In this document: positions 24,567 through 36,109 of the stretch, one piece after another
Position numbering within the stretch: position 1 is the first letter of the stretch
Layout of the letters: each line of letters opens with the position of its first letter
Assembly: GCA_032622095.1 (NCBI GenBank)
Contig: CP136061.1
Coordinates: 14,089,287 to 14,153,286 of the forward strand
Length of the DNA: 64,000 bases
Direction: 5' to 3'
DNA from: Siphonodentalium dalli
Lineage: Eukaryota > Mollusca > Scaphopoda > Gadilida > Siphonodentaliidae
Made by a program: the position numbers and the translations under genes
The notes under the pieces: model-generated
Told to the model about the DNA's origin: nothing
Databases searched by the model: none
What the model saw: only the letters and a program-made list of their open reading frames with translations

Positions 24567-25246
24567 GTTAGGGTTAGGATTACGATTACGATCAGGGCTA
24601 TGGGTAGGGTTAGGGCTAGGGCTGTGGTTAGGGTTAGGGTTAGGGATGGGGCTATGGTTAGGGTTAGGGCTAAGGTTGTGGCTAGACTTAGGGTTAGAGC
24701 TATGGTTAGATTTAGGGCTAGAGCTAGGGTTAGGGTTAGCGTTAGGTTAAGGGTTAGGGTTATGGTTAGGACTATGGTTAGGGTTAGGGTTATGGTTAGG
24801 GTTAGGGCTAGATATAGGGCTAGGGTTAGGGTTAGGGTTAGTGTTAGGGCTAGGGTTAGGTCTAGGGTTAGGGCTATGGTTAGGGCTACGGTTATGGGTA
24901 GAGTTAGGGTTAGGGTTATGGTTAGGGTTAGGACTAGGGCTGGGGTTATGGTTAGGGCTAGGGTTTGGTTTAGGATTAGAACCAGGTTTAGGGTTAGGGC
25001 TAGGGTTGGCGTTAGGGCCTAGGGCCTAGGGCCATGGTTAGGGCTAGTGCTAGGTTTGGGGCGAGGGCTATGGTTAGGGCTAGGGCTATGGTTATGGCTA
25101 GGATTAGGGTTAGGGATAGGTTTATGGTTATGGTTAGGGTTAGGCTAGTGTTAGGTTTAGGGTTAGGGCTAGTGATAGGGTTAGGGCTAGGGTTATGGAT
25201 GTGGTTAGGGCTAGTGTTAGGGCTAGTGTCATGGTTAGTGTATTCT
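24567..25246. repeat. Degenerate TTAGGG-type interstitial telomeric tract
   Basis: About 110 hexamers of TTAGGG mixed with GCTAGGG, TATGGTTAGGG and GTTAGGTTTAGGG variants. The strand shown is the G-rich one reading left to right. Heavy degeneracy and the internal position argue against a live chromosome end. ORFs through it are arginine/valine or leucine/glycine repeats and not genes. Confidence 0.9.
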
Positions 25247-25649
25247 TACATACACAATTGATGTTGCACGCATGTTGTGTTGCATGAGAATCGATCACTG
25301 AACGACATGTCAGTGATATCAGCAAGTGCCGTTGTGGGTTAACATTTTGTCAATTGCCTTTGATATCGCGTCTCGAATTTCATCAAATGACTCTCCTTGG
25401 ATGAAATGAACAAGACTGTGGGTACCCTTGACATAATGATCACACACTGACTTCCCAAATCATGTTGCACACGTTGTTTCAATTGATAGGCCACCAAGTC
25501 ATTTAAGTTTTGGCGAACTTCGGCAAACACATTGTACTTAAGGCGATCAGACATGATTCATCTGGGGATCTATCCGTTAGTACTTTCAGGAATGTGTCCT
25601 TTGGTAAATTTAGGAGGTCGCTCAGAACAGATGAATAACCCTAACCTTC
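25247..25649. other. Gene-free stretch between telomere-like tract and satellite
   Basis: Unique-looking sequence; one 71-codon minus-strand ORF (25339-25554) shows no family resemblance. Confidence 0.4.
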
Positions 25650-26850
25650 CCCACCATCCATTGCTGGGGGCATATTAAGATGGGCCTCTTTCCATGCGAG
25701 CTGTATGCTGCACTCCGTGATCTTGCAAGTGTGAGTCCTTGGGCGGACAGAAGGGCGAACAGATCTCTAGAATATGTGCCCATAACCTCCCCATCCATTG
25801 CTCGGAAGCATACTAAGATCGCGTGACGGTATGCTGCACTTCGCAATCTTGTAATTGTGAGTCAGTATGCGGACAGAAGGGGGAACATGTCTCTAGACAT
25901 TGTGTCTAGAGCCTCCCGCATCCATTGACCGAGATGTGCCCCTGTCCATGTGAGCTGTATGCTGCACTCCGTAATCCTGCAATTCTGATTCTTTATGCGG
26001 ACAGACGGACGAACAGATCTCTAGACAGTGCGCGTCGAACCTCCCTCCTACATTGGTCGCGAGATACTACGATGGGCCCATGTCCCTGCGAGCTGTATGC
26101 TGCACTCCGTGATCCTGCAAGTGTGAGTCCTTAGGCGGACAGAAGGGCGAACATATCTTTAGAATATGTGCCCCGAACCTCCACAGCCATTGATCGGAAG
26201 GATACTAAGATCGTGCGACTGTAAGCAGCACTTCGCAATCTTGTAAGTGTGAGTCCATAGACCGACAGAAGGGCGAACAGATCTCTAGAACATGTGCCTC
26301 GAACCTCCCCATACATTGGTCGGGAGAATACTACGATGGGTCCCTGCCCATGTGAGCTGTATGCTGCACTCCGTAATTCTGATTATGTATGCGGACAGAC
26401 GAGCTGACAAATCTCTATGTGCCCCGAGCCACCCCCACTCCATCAACTGATCGGGATCATACTACGATGGGGCCCTATCCGTGCGAGCTGTATGCTGCAC
26501 TCCGTAATTCTGATTCTGTATGCGGACATACGAGCGGACAGATCTCAATGTGCCCCGAGCCACCCAACTCCATCAACTGATCGGGATCATACTACAATGG
26601 GGCCCTATCCCTGCGAGCTGTATGCTGCACTCCGTAATTCTGATTCTTTATGCTGGCAGACGAGCTGACAGATCTCTATGTGCTCAGAGCCAACCCCCAT
26701 CAACTGATCGGGATCATACTACGATGGGTCCATGTCCGTGCGAGCAGTATGCTACAGTTCGTAATCTTGATTGTGAGACTAGACGGACATACGGGCGGAC
26801 AGCGCTCTATAGACTATGTTCCCCCGAACGACCCATTACTCGTGAGCATA
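25650..26850. repeat. ~120-138-bp tandem repeat
   Basis: About nine units containing GAGCTGTATGCTGCACTCCG, then GCGGACAGA.GGGCGAACAG, ATCTCTAGA and CGAACCTCC. Strong unit starts at 25952, 26090, 26353, 26485 and 26615 give spacings of 130-138 bp with one diverged unit between. The same core (GCTGCACT.CGT.ATC) underlies the 27.4-28.3-kb array. Confidence 0.88.
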
Positions 26851-26853
26851 CTA

Positions 26854-26992
26854 CAGTAATGCCCTAAATAATCGACTCCTTAACCACAAACGAATTGTGG
26901 GTAATTGTTCAGGATTTAGTCGAGAATATGGCTTGTTCCCATTACCCATAATTCTTAGGTGGTTAATGAGTCGATTATTTAGGGCATCACTG
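26854..26992. mobile_element. ~139-bp MITE within the satellite
   Basis: Terminal inverted repeats of about 35 bp: left CAGTAATGCCCTAAATAATC, right (inverted) CAGTGATGCCCTAAATAATC. TA precedes the left end, the right flank is CA, so a TA duplication is possible but decayed. Too short to code; a Tc1/mariner-type MITE is a reasonable guess. Confidence 0.7.
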
Positions 26993-27087
26993 CACATGTA
27001 AGATTGGTCCCTGGTGAAAGATGTCGCATGCTGCACGTCCTGCTCTTATTGATTGCACATCGATTAACCATTTACCCAGCAGAACGG

Positions 27088-27316
27088 CCCTGTGCCAATG
27101 CATTCTCTTATATATGCGAGTCGACCATAGGTCGCCTCGCATATATAAGAGAATGCATTGGCTTAACACATTAAAAATTATAAAATTGTTAAAGAATGTA
27201 AGAAAAAATGGTAAAAAGTGTTAAAAAAAGATTTTTTTTAGGCCAATGCATTCTCTTATATATGCGAGGCGACCTATGGTCGACTCGCATATATAAGAGA
27301 ATGCATTGGCACAGGG
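27088..27316. mobile_element. Composite palindromic element, short-internal form
   Basis: Two ~70-bp palindromes (27094-27162 and 27241-27310), each GCCAATGCATTCTCTTATAT ... inverted, flank ~78 bp of AT-rich DNA. Outer ends are CCCTGTGCC and GGCACAGGG. Compared with 49866-50219 most of the internal sequence is deleted. Confidence 0.85.
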
Positions 27317-27449
27317 CTAACTGTAACTATCACAATGTGGTCAAGGAGCCGGTTCCAATGATATCCATATTTGTATGGTTTTATTGAGACAGACCGAAGA
27401 TATTTTAGGCTGTTGAAGCTTTATTTGGCCGGTTTGTTGGGTAAAGGGT

Positions 27450-28330
27450 TAATATCAACCAGTGCAGACAGATGAATGTCAGACCATTGTGGGCCCAGTC
27501 ATCAGATGTCTAGGTCTGAGTGATTCGCACTGGTTATCAATAGCAGCCAGTTGTATGATCAAAACCTCCCCATGGGGGTCGGGGCATAATACCCGCTGTC
27601 CCTGCTCGAGGGTGTCGCATGCTGCACTTTCTGGATTTATTGATTCCACATCGATTAGAGTAAATGCGCGCAGACAGATGCATATCAGTGAGTTGAGGAA
27701 TCACTCGTCGCATTCGTGGGTCTCAGTGATTTACTCGTTATCAATAGCAATCGGTTGTATGGCTAACATTTCACCCGGGGTCGAGGAACACTAACGTTGG
27801 CCCCTGCATGGGAATGTCTGTATTATGCTGCACTTCGTGATCGTCTTGATTCTACATACATTACTATTGCCGCGTACAGAGGGATATATATATCAGTTCA
27901 GTGATCACCCAACCCTTACAATGTTATGAGCTACCAGCGTAAACATGTATAAAATGTCACCCGGGGGTCGAGGGACAATAACGCTGGCCCCTGCATGGGA
28001 ATGTCTATCTTATGCTGCACTTCGTGATCGTCTTGATTCTACATACATTACTATTGACCCGTACAGAGGGATAGATATCAGTTCAGTGATCACCCAACCC
28101 TTACAATGTTATGCGCTACCAGCGTAAACGTGTATAAAATGTAACCCGGGGGTCGAGGGACAATAACGTTGGCCCCTGCATGGGAATGTCGGTCTTATCT
28201 GCACTTCGTGATCGTCTTGATTCTACATACATTACTATTGATCCATACAGAGGGATATAATTTCAGTTCAGTAACAATCCGATCCGTACAATGTTATGCG
28301 CTACCAGCGTAAACATGTATACAAATTTGG
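27450..28330. repeat. ~186-bp tandem repeat
   Basis: Three similar units start at TGCATGGGAATGTC (27805, 27992, 28178), preceded by one or two diverged units from about 27450. Units contain TATGCTGCACTTCGTGATCG, AGAGGGATA, CAGTTCAGTGATCA, and ACCCGGGGGTCGAGG. Related to the 25.6-26.8-kb array. Confidence 0.88.
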
Positions 28331-28924
28331 CCCTGGCATCTTGAGATCCAGTCTCCCACCTGCTGGCACCGCTAATATTGCAATCACGTTTAAAGAGTGT
28401 TTTTTCGAAGAAGTAATTTTAAATTAATATTTTTTTAAATAACGTTTTTTTTCCATAAGAAGTGATTTTAAAGATCGTTCTTTTAAAACGCCTTTTATCG
28501 GAAGAAGTGATTTTAAGGAGCAACATTTATGATTTATTTTTAGCAGGCGGTCGTGATTTCAGATGTTAGACAGAGTGTAGACCTTAGTTGAATTCACAAA
28601 CTGGATAATGCAGTTCATTTGTTTTCTTACAAATATCTCTAGTCAAACTCTAAAATTACTTACCTTTTTTTTTATAAAAACACTTTCTGTTTACATAACT
28701 GGAACATAAATCTCACATTGTGAGGGTAAATAGTTGCTATAAAACTTTCAAGAACAAATTTTTAGTAAAATATTATCATAAGTATGGCGGTGGTGTTTGC
28801 TGAACGAAATTAATAGCCTTCTCAAAGTTTAAAAAAAATGTTTAATACATATAATGGTTCATATATTTACACACCGCGAACAAACTTTAAAAAACGGTAC
28901 ATTTTCGCTTTGCCCGGTCAGCAT
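28331..28924. other. Gene-free AT-rich stretch
   Basis: Contains three loose repeats of GAAGAAGT.ATTTTAA (about 28406, 28458, 28502) and otherwise nothing recognisable. Confidence 0.5.
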
Positions 28925-29262
28925 CATAGCAATGCGGCAGGACCCACCAAGGTCATAGCAAATTAGCAGGACCCACCAGCATCATATTAATTCAGAGGAC
29001 CCACCAACATCATATCAATTCGGCAGGACCCACCAGCGTCATAGCAATACAGCAGGACCCACCAGCGTCATAGCAAATTAGCAGGACCCATCAGCGTCAT
29101 ATCAATTCAGCAGGACCCACCAGCTTCATATCAATTCAGCAGGACCCACCAGCATCATAGCAAATTAGAAGGACCTAGCAGCATCATATCAATTCATCAG
29201 GACCCACCAGCGTCATAGCAATTCAGCAGGGCCCACCAGCGTCAGAGCAAATTAGCAGGTAA
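28925..29262. repeat. ~30-bp minisatellite
   Basis: About eleven units of AGCAGGACCCACCAGCGTCA plus TAGCAAATT or TATCAATTC. One to two units of the same motif recur at about 31488 and 37668, each at the start of a copy of the dispersed family described at 29270-31000. Confidence 0.9.
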
Positions 29263-29793
29263 ACTTAGTCAGGCGTGTGTCTGACTCTAGTATGAGCCCA
29301 TGCTGACAGATGAATATCAGTCCAATGAGGACCAACTCACCAGGTGTGCAAATTCGCATACTCGCTGTCAATCGCAGGCGGTTTGAATTATGCGAATTCA
29401 GAACCCATAATTATGGGGTACTACGCTGCAATGTCATTATATAACGGCCGCTGGTTATCACTCGCGGAGTAGATCTGTCGCTGACAGTTATCCATAATGC
29501 AAACAAATTAGATCACTGACTTACATGACACGACCGATATTATCAAGACATGACTCTAGGTCATCGACTTTCTTGTGGCATATTATAATATTCGGTAAAA
29601 ATTAAATATCATTAATCTGACTGACACCAGACAATATCGAACTTGGTACGCGCTCTATAGTTTTGAAGCTACACAAGGGATCCTAAAATATTACGCCGGC
29701 AGCAGCAGCCAACAAGGAAAATCAACACGTTATATCATGATCCATTAAGATGATTGTCTGTGACACCAACAGACAGCATAATTCATTGCACGC

Positions 29794-29938
29794 CAGACTC
29801 CTTATACGCGTATCACATACTGTCGACCTTTATTACTCGCCCCAGACTCCTTATACGCGTATCACATACTGTCGACCTTTATTACTCGCCAGACTCCTTA
29901 TACGCGTATCACATACTGTCGACCTTTATTACTCGCCA
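29794..29938. repeat. 47-49-bp triplication
   Basis: Three near-identical units (CAGACTCCTTATACGCGTAT, CACATACTGTCGACC, TTTATTACTCGCC) begin at 29794, 29843 and 29890. The unit belongs to the dispersed family, so this is a recent local amplification of an old repeat. Confidence 0.92.
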
Positions 29939-29964
29939 TTGTTAACGTACGATCGACCGTACGT

Positions 29965-29998
<34 letters not shown>

Positions 29999-30006
29999 TA
30001 TGTATA
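29965..30006. repeat. (TA)n microsatellite
   Basis: About 40 bp of alternating TA with occasional G, next to an ACGTACGATCGACCGTACGT near-palindrome at 29944-29964. Confidence 0.9.
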
Positions 30007-31054
30007 TAGTCAGCGGCAGCGTAATATCGTACGTGACACGTAGTGGAGCAAACATAATTTTCGAATTTTTTTTTTATCGGCGACATAACGCCCATAATAA
30101 TTTATGTAACAGCATGCAATGGCCCCGATGGAGACGGCATGACAAGTATTGTCATGGACTGTGCAATCTCGTCTGGATTCTGTATTACTCGTGGAGTTGG
30201 TATGTCTGAGAGAGCTATCCCTGTTGCAGACACATTGATGACTGACTTAAAAGATTTTCGACCGCAATGTTCTCGACACGAGTTCGATGTCATCTATATT
30301 CCAACAAGGACTATCGAAAGTATTGCACTTACTGTAATCTGGACATTATGTCAGGGATACCAACAACTTAACCAACATCATAGCATCCAGTGCAACAAAG
30401 GATACACAGGAACAATTAACGTGACCCGGAACCGATCAGACGCTTGTCTGTGACTCCAAAACGACACTGGAATTCATTGCACACCATACTCTTCGTGTGG
30501 TACATCATTACTACTGGATTTGGTTTGCCTATGACACCTAACCCTATATTATGCCATGGCTCGCTCAGCACTTTCAACATACATCCTATGTAAAGGGATA
30601 CCTCTGGCACCCCCACAATGCCCATTATCAAAGCTCGCGGGCTCCACCCCACCGTCGGACATGATTATTTGCTATGTTTAGATAGACAAAACGAACCAAC
30701 CTGTACCTCAAACAAAAATAGCAAAGTGAGGGCGCTTTGTTACCACTCAATATAACTCACCATGATGCAAACAAACTGGACGACTGACTTACAATACACG
30801 ACCGATAATATATGGGTAGTCGGCGGGGATTCCAAGTCACCGGCATTTTTATAGTGTGATGAGGAAGCATACATTTGGGCAAACTTATAGACAAGGATGG
30901 CCTTCGCGGTGGTTATTGTTATTAAGTAGTCACATACATACATATTTAAAAAAAAAGTGTAATAATTGCTGCGCTGGTGTTTGCAAAACAACACGAATAT
31001 CCATCAACTAATACCACAAGTATTATATATTTCGCAATGTCTATGGTTTTGTGA

Positions 31055-31489
31055 TTATCCCGATGCCCTCGGCTGTTGAAATATAAATGATAGGGACCCG
31101 CTCTCAGCGCACACACGTTTATTGTCACGCTTATGCGTCCAATCACGTGCCTGGTCGCGGCATACCGGTGAATGAATGGATAAACATTTAAACACTATTA
31201 AGGTCATCTCTAACAGACACAACCAGGCGTGAACCGCCAGCCATGCACTCCAGTGCATAATAACCATAAGGAATACCGCACCCACTGATGTTTTAATTTG
31301 TTTGTTTTCCCCAGCAAAGGTTACCAACATATTTTTGGCCGCCGATGGTAAAATCCCACACTCATTAGCTATTTTGACAGTGTCGAAAGACACTGCCAAA
31401 AACGACACATAATGGCCTTTCCTGGGTATGTTCATATTATCGGAACACCGCGAACATGAAAACTTTTGAAAACGGTACTTTGTTATCAT
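31055..31489 (-). other. Unrecognised 144-codon open frame
   Basis: Open frame with a short hydrophobic stretch at about residues 88-120 (GAVFLMVIMH..LAVHAWLCLL). I recognise no family, and surrounding DNA is old repeat sequence, so it may well be a chance ORF. Confidence 0.15.
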
Positions 31490-31990
31490 AGTAATTCAGC
31501 AGAACCCACCGGCACCAGGACCACTAGACTAAGGTTGACCCCATGTTGGGAACCAAACAATTGAATCAATATCATATGAGATCACGTCTGTGCATATTTG
31601 GGAACAATATTAATCTGACCCGGAATCTATATTCTGGAACGTATACCAGGAGAACATTTAACATCCAGTGTGAGCAAAGCACAACTGGTGGCAAATCTGA
31701 CCCGGGAGCAATCAGATTATTGTGTGTAATTATAAAACGACCCCGGAATTCATTGCATACTTGATTCCTTATACGGTACACACACAGTTATTACCAGTGG
31801 AGCTGGACAGTCTCGAATAGCTAACAATAATGCAAACAAATGGGAAGACCGACATATAAAACACGACCCCATGTTGTAGGTCACCAGCATTATTGTGATA
31901 ACGAGGAAGCACATCATAATAGTTTGTCAACATAGAATGGTATTGATCATTCTAACTGAATACAGATAATATCGAACATGGTACGCGTCC
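31480..31990. repeat. Degenerate dispersed repeat family, region 2
   Basis: Begins with a single GCAGAACCCACCGGCACCAG unit, followed by CAAATCTGACCCGGGAGCAA, AATTCATTGCATACTTGATT, CAATAATGCAAACAAATGGG, ACACGACC and AGGTCACCAGCATTATTGTG. It is the most complete round and a good template for a consensus. Confidence 0.65.
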
Positions 31991-32247
31991 TACAGATTGG
32001 ACAAGTTACACGTGTGTAACATTTACTCGTGCGAATATGTTCATATTTTACATAAATATTGTACTTATTTTATTGTGAAATTAGCTCATAGTAGACTTAT
32101 ACCAGTTATTCCATTGGATGGCGCGGGCCACAATGAAAACACTTTATAAAGACAGTACATCTGATAAGTCATGAGGTGGTTCGTTCGTGTTTGTGTCCAA
32201 CCTGGTCTCGTGGAAATAAGCACAGTACGGGCGTATTTCATATTGAA

Positions 32248-32845
32248 ATTAAAATGAAGTTTATCATCTATTGCAAAACAAAAATCTATTAATTTGAGCG
32301 AAGTTGAGATTTGTGCACACATAGAGCACATCTAGAGACCGATTAACCCACCCATGCGAAGGTGCCACGAAATATGGGAAAACTGCGTTCGACATCAATG
32401 TTTAGAATATAGATATCTCGATGAATACGCTAGCAAACAACAAGTATTAGGTATCAAATGACGAAGTGGAATACTGCGCATTCGTTTTTAGCGACAATAT
32501 GGCTGTTTTAGTAAGAATACTGAAATTGTGAACACGCAAACACGCGCCGATGAAAACAGATACAAATAGACTCGATGTTTACAATAACAGGATCGATTTC
32601 AGCTGATATATTCCATGGGGCGTACAGTATATCAAAATATAGGATAAGACACAGGGAATGTAATTTTTTTCCAAATGGGTCCACTACGCCGTGAAATTGT
32701 TGCATAAATTAATGACAATATGAGCTTAGTTCGCACAATTCAAAAATAAGACACTATTGTGCGTATTTTCAGGAGAACATGCTGAATGTTATAGCTTGGA
32801 ACATAATTATAGCTTGTAAGTTGACCCTACCTGTCAACAATGCAT
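32248..32845 (+). repeat. ~0.6-kb duplicated segment, copy 1
   Basis: Closely matches 34002-34593 in the same orientation, through to CTACCTGTCAACA.TGCA. Small indels (for example near 32480 and 32620) separate the two. The downstream end leads straight into a retrotransposon zinc-knuckle sequence, so the duplicated DNA is probably retrotransposon 3' region. Confidence 0.85.
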
Positions 32846-33125
32846 GCAGCAGCCAGAGACTTTAGAACATTTTGTAATGCACTGTGATCACCTGAATGAC
32901 GTACGTAATGGGGTGACGTCACATATTATACAACTGATCCAGGATGCCAGCAAGGTGCGTAATGGTGTGATGCCACATATTATACAACTCATCCAGGATG
33001 CCAGCAGGGTGCGTAATGGGGTGATGCCACATATTATACAACTCATCCAGGATGCCAACAGGGTGCGTAATGGGGTGATGTCACATATTATACAACTGAT
33101 CCAGGATGCCAGCGTAATGGGGTGA
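32832..33125 (+). mobile_element. Non-LTR retrotransposon C-terminal zinc-binding fragment
   Basis: The frame reads CQQCMQQPETLEHFVMHC, matching the Cys-Cys-His-Cys region that follows reverse transcriptase in many LINE-type proteins (zf-RVT-like). The downstream VRNGV.HIIQLIQDAS stretch has been tandemly amplified at 54-bp intervals, keeping frame for four rounds, then the frame closes. Upstream the reading frame is broken in both copies of the duplicated segment, so this is a dead fragment. Confidence 0.65.
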
Positions 33126-33210
33126 TGCCACATATTTTACAACTGATCCAGGATGCCAGCGTAATGGGGTGATGCCACATATTATACAACTGGTCCAGGA
33201 TGCCAGCAGG
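32905..33210 (+). repeat. 54-bp/48-bp tandem repeat inside a retrotransposon fragment
   Basis: Four 54-bp units (GTGCGTAATGGGGTGATGCC, ACATATTATACAACTCATCC, AGGATGCCAGCAG) followed by two 48-bp units lacking part of the junction. In frame, each 54-bp unit encodes 18 residues. Confidence 0.93.
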
Positions 33211-33215
33211 TCTCA

Positions 33216-34001
33216 TCCTGGCATTCTACAGTCTGCTCCAGATAGTGATTGGTGTGAATTCAGACGTTAATAATGGTACCACGCCAGCCGATGAGATTGG
33301 TCTACTACAATTCCATTAATGTAGATATGCTACAACTTACACGTAAAACCAAGTATTCGAGTTACACCCATAGATGAGTCTTAATTATCACTGATATTTT
33401 AACAAAATTGTTTCCCTTACACAGATGTACATGTACATTACTAAACTGCGAATACTACTGAAAGGGTGTGCATTTGAATGCAGACATCGAGACACGGGTA
33501 AACAGGTAAACATGTATACATGGTAAGTGCTATACCGAACTTTACATTTTGCCAAATAATTTGCCAAATGAAATTCTGTTTGCCAAATGCGACCCCTGAT
33601 CTGCAGCGTTGAGTCTTATGTTTCGACACTCCCGGTTTAAACGACTTTTGATATCGATAGGAAAGCAGTAGTTAATAATTAACTCGCATCTCTATTGTGG
33701 TTTATCGTACAACAATATGGACTTGATAATCTGCGGGCTGGGATGGAATATGGAATAGAATGACAATCTGCGGAACAGAATTTGAAATTGCGTGGAACGG
33801 CCGATATCTCGAGGAATACAGAACGTAGATGGCTCATGTTGGTGTATAACGAAAGGCCGATTTTTGCCCCAGCCACAAATATTAACCCCGCCACTGGCCG
33901 GTACCAGAAGTTGCATTATTCGGTCGACAACTGACCTAACTTAAAATTAACATAGAAATGCATTTTTACAGCGATAACGCTATGCCCACAAGCAAACTTG
34001 G
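33216..34001. other. Gene-free region
   Basis: No recognisable gene; overlapping minus-strand ORFs of about 70 codons (33679-33916) match nothing known to me. Confidence 0.45.
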
Positions 34002-34593
34002 TATTAAAATGAAGTTTGTCATCTACTGCACAAACAAAATATATTAATTCGAGCGAAGCTGTGATTTGTGAACATATAGAGACCAATGAATCCACTCGTG
34101 CGAAGGTGCCACGAAACATGGAAAACTGCGCTCGACATCAATGTTTAGAATATAGATTTATCGATGAATACCCTAGCAAACAACAAGTATTAGGTATCAA
34201 ACGACGAAGTGGAATACTGCGCATTCGTTTCAGCTACAATATGGCTGTTTTAGCAAGAATACTGAAATGGCGAACTCTAAAACACGCGCCGATAAAAACA
34301 GATAAAAATAGACTCGATGTTACAATAACAGGATCAATTTCAGCTGATATATTCCATATAATTGGGCAAACAGTATATCAAAATGTAGGATTAGACACAG
34401 GGAATGTAATTTTGTTGCAAAACTGGTCCACTACGCAGTGAAATTGTTGCATAAATTAATGACAATATGAGCTTAGTTCGCACAATTCTAAAATAAGACA
34501 CTATTGTGCGTATTTTCAGGAGAACATGCTGAATGTTATAGCTTGGAACATAATTATAGCTTGTAAGTTGACCCTACCTGTCAACACTGCAAG
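34002..34593 (+). repeat. ~0.6-kb duplicated segment, copy 2
   Basis: Partner of 32248-32845. Here a 141-codon frame (34016-34441) is open, whereas in copy 1 it is interrupted by stops and indels. It could be the less decayed version of a retrotransposon ORF, but I see no diagnostic motif in it. Confidence 0.85.
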
Positions 34594-34603
34594 CTAGTCA
34601 TAA

Positions 34604-34768
34604 TTATATTATATAGATAATGAATGGCTTGGAGTTGACTATGACAAAATATTGGTCATCGAGGAGGAATAGTCCACGAGCCACAGGCGAGTGGACTATT
34701 CCTCCTCGAGGACCACTATATTGGCATTGTCAACGACAAGAAATTCATTATTGATTATATTATATCGA
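34604..34768. repeat. ~165-bp palindrome
   Basis: Inner arms GAGGAATAGTCCAC / GTGGACTATTCCTC are perfect around a short GAGCCACAGGC loop. Outer arms (GATAATGAATGGCTTGGAGT against its imperfect complement at about 34735-34760) carry mismatches. Confidence 0.88.
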
Positions 34769-35303
34769 ACATTGGTGCCAATTCTCGCACAATATCTGTG
34801 TCTGATTTTGTCACATTTTTATTTACCGTGAATATTGGAATTTACGGCAATCTGTTGACGATGGCATTACAAAATTAGGACTAGCTGCTTGCCAACCAAA
34901 CGGACAAACTATTAAATACATTGGCTAGCTATGATCGGACATTTGTAATATCAGTACAATTCACCAATAAATCTAATGATATGCCTATATTGCAACAAGT
35001 ATCGTTCACGGTATAGTTTAAGATTGGCCGTTTATTCAGGCGGCAAACCGATTGAAATTGCGATATGAGTTTGTTACTATAAATAGAAAAAGAATAGTAG
35101 GCATGTAGGAATCCTACTGGGGTGCTATCGTAAAATAGTATAGCAGTGGGCAGCCAATCAGAATGCGAGAAAGTCACGTGAGATATAATATATATCGATA
35201 GTATGCCAACGTCAGCTAACCGACCACGACTATCAACACGTCACGGACTTTAGTTGTTAAAGTGATGTGAGACACTCGGGTAGGGTGATCTGATATATAC
35301 ACA

Positions 35304-35466
35304 TTATCGGTACAGTGAAGTGATAAGGGCTGCAGTATCACGCCGAGTTGACGATGTCAGATCGCCGTATCAAACGAGCTGCCGCAGGCAGCGAGTTTGA
35401 TGCGGCGATCTGACATCGTCAACGAAACGTGATACTGCAGCCCATATCACTTCACTGTACCGATAA
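35304..35466. repeat. ~163-bp palindrome
   Basis: TTATCGGTACAGTGAAGTGA ... TCACTTCACTGTACCGATAA, with further pairing inward (GACGATGTCAGATCGCC / GGCGATCTGACATCGTC) to a GCTGCCGCAGGCAGC centre. Long, nearly perfect arms indicate a young foldback insertion or recent inverted duplication. Confidence 0.92.
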
Positions 35467-36109
35467 AGCGTTTATTATACGACACATTTTTGGTTCATCC
35501 CATGTCACAAAGGGCAAAACTACTTCGTTACACCATCCCATGTCATCATCCCGGCAAAAGTACTCCATTGAACATTCCCAGTCATCACCCGAAACTCCCA
35601 ATAAATAAATAGTTCCCAACCTCCGGTGACCTAATTTCACGGGATACTGATACGGAATTCAAAGGATACTCATACGGAATTCATAGAATATCGATACGGC
35701 TCACGACCAGACAAGCGTTTTCTGACTGCTCGGAATTTATCGCCAAACAATAGTGGTATTTGTAAGGGTTTAGTGGTAGTCATATAATAAATATGGATAC
35801 TAATCTTCCTCAAAGTAGTTATGTTTACAGATATTATATCCAATCTGACTACACACATCGTCACTCTAATATATTAATTACTTGCAGTGACTCTCGATGG
35901 TCGTAATCGTTTTCGTTAGTTTATCTCCGATAGTTGCGTCCCGAATCGAGAAGTAAATATTTACAATTGAGCGTAGTTCGGACGATGTTTTCTATGGAGT
36001 GGTACGGTCGATTTGCTTGAGATTTTCGGCGATGCTAGTAGAATGCCACATTCTCCCAGTTGGCATAGCGCCTGAATACTAACTTATCCGATTCACTCAC
36101 CCGAACAAG
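35467..36109. other. Gene-free region
   Basis: Nothing recognisable apart from a short duplicated GGATACTGATACGGAATTCA tract at about 35642 and 35663. Confidence 0.5.

Larger units (their letters stand above)
29270..31000. repeat. Degenerate dispersed repeat family, region 1
   Basis: Landmarks AATTCATTGCACACCA, TATTACTCGTGG, TAATGCAAACAAATTGG, GACTTACA.GACACGACC and TCTAGGTCACCGGCATTATT occur here in two or more incomplete rounds. The same landmarks in the same order return at 31480-31990, 36110-36760, 37665-38070 and 38630-39235. Individual copies are heavily mutated and none has a long ORF. Confidence 0.65.

Noticed and set aside
24454-25261. Arg/Val- and Leu/Gly-rich ORFs
   Set aside because: Translation of telomere-like DNA.
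26417-26867. ORFs of 63-115 codons with Cys-rich repeats (CPCELYAALR-like)
   Set aside because: Translations of the ~130-bp tandem repeat in different frames.
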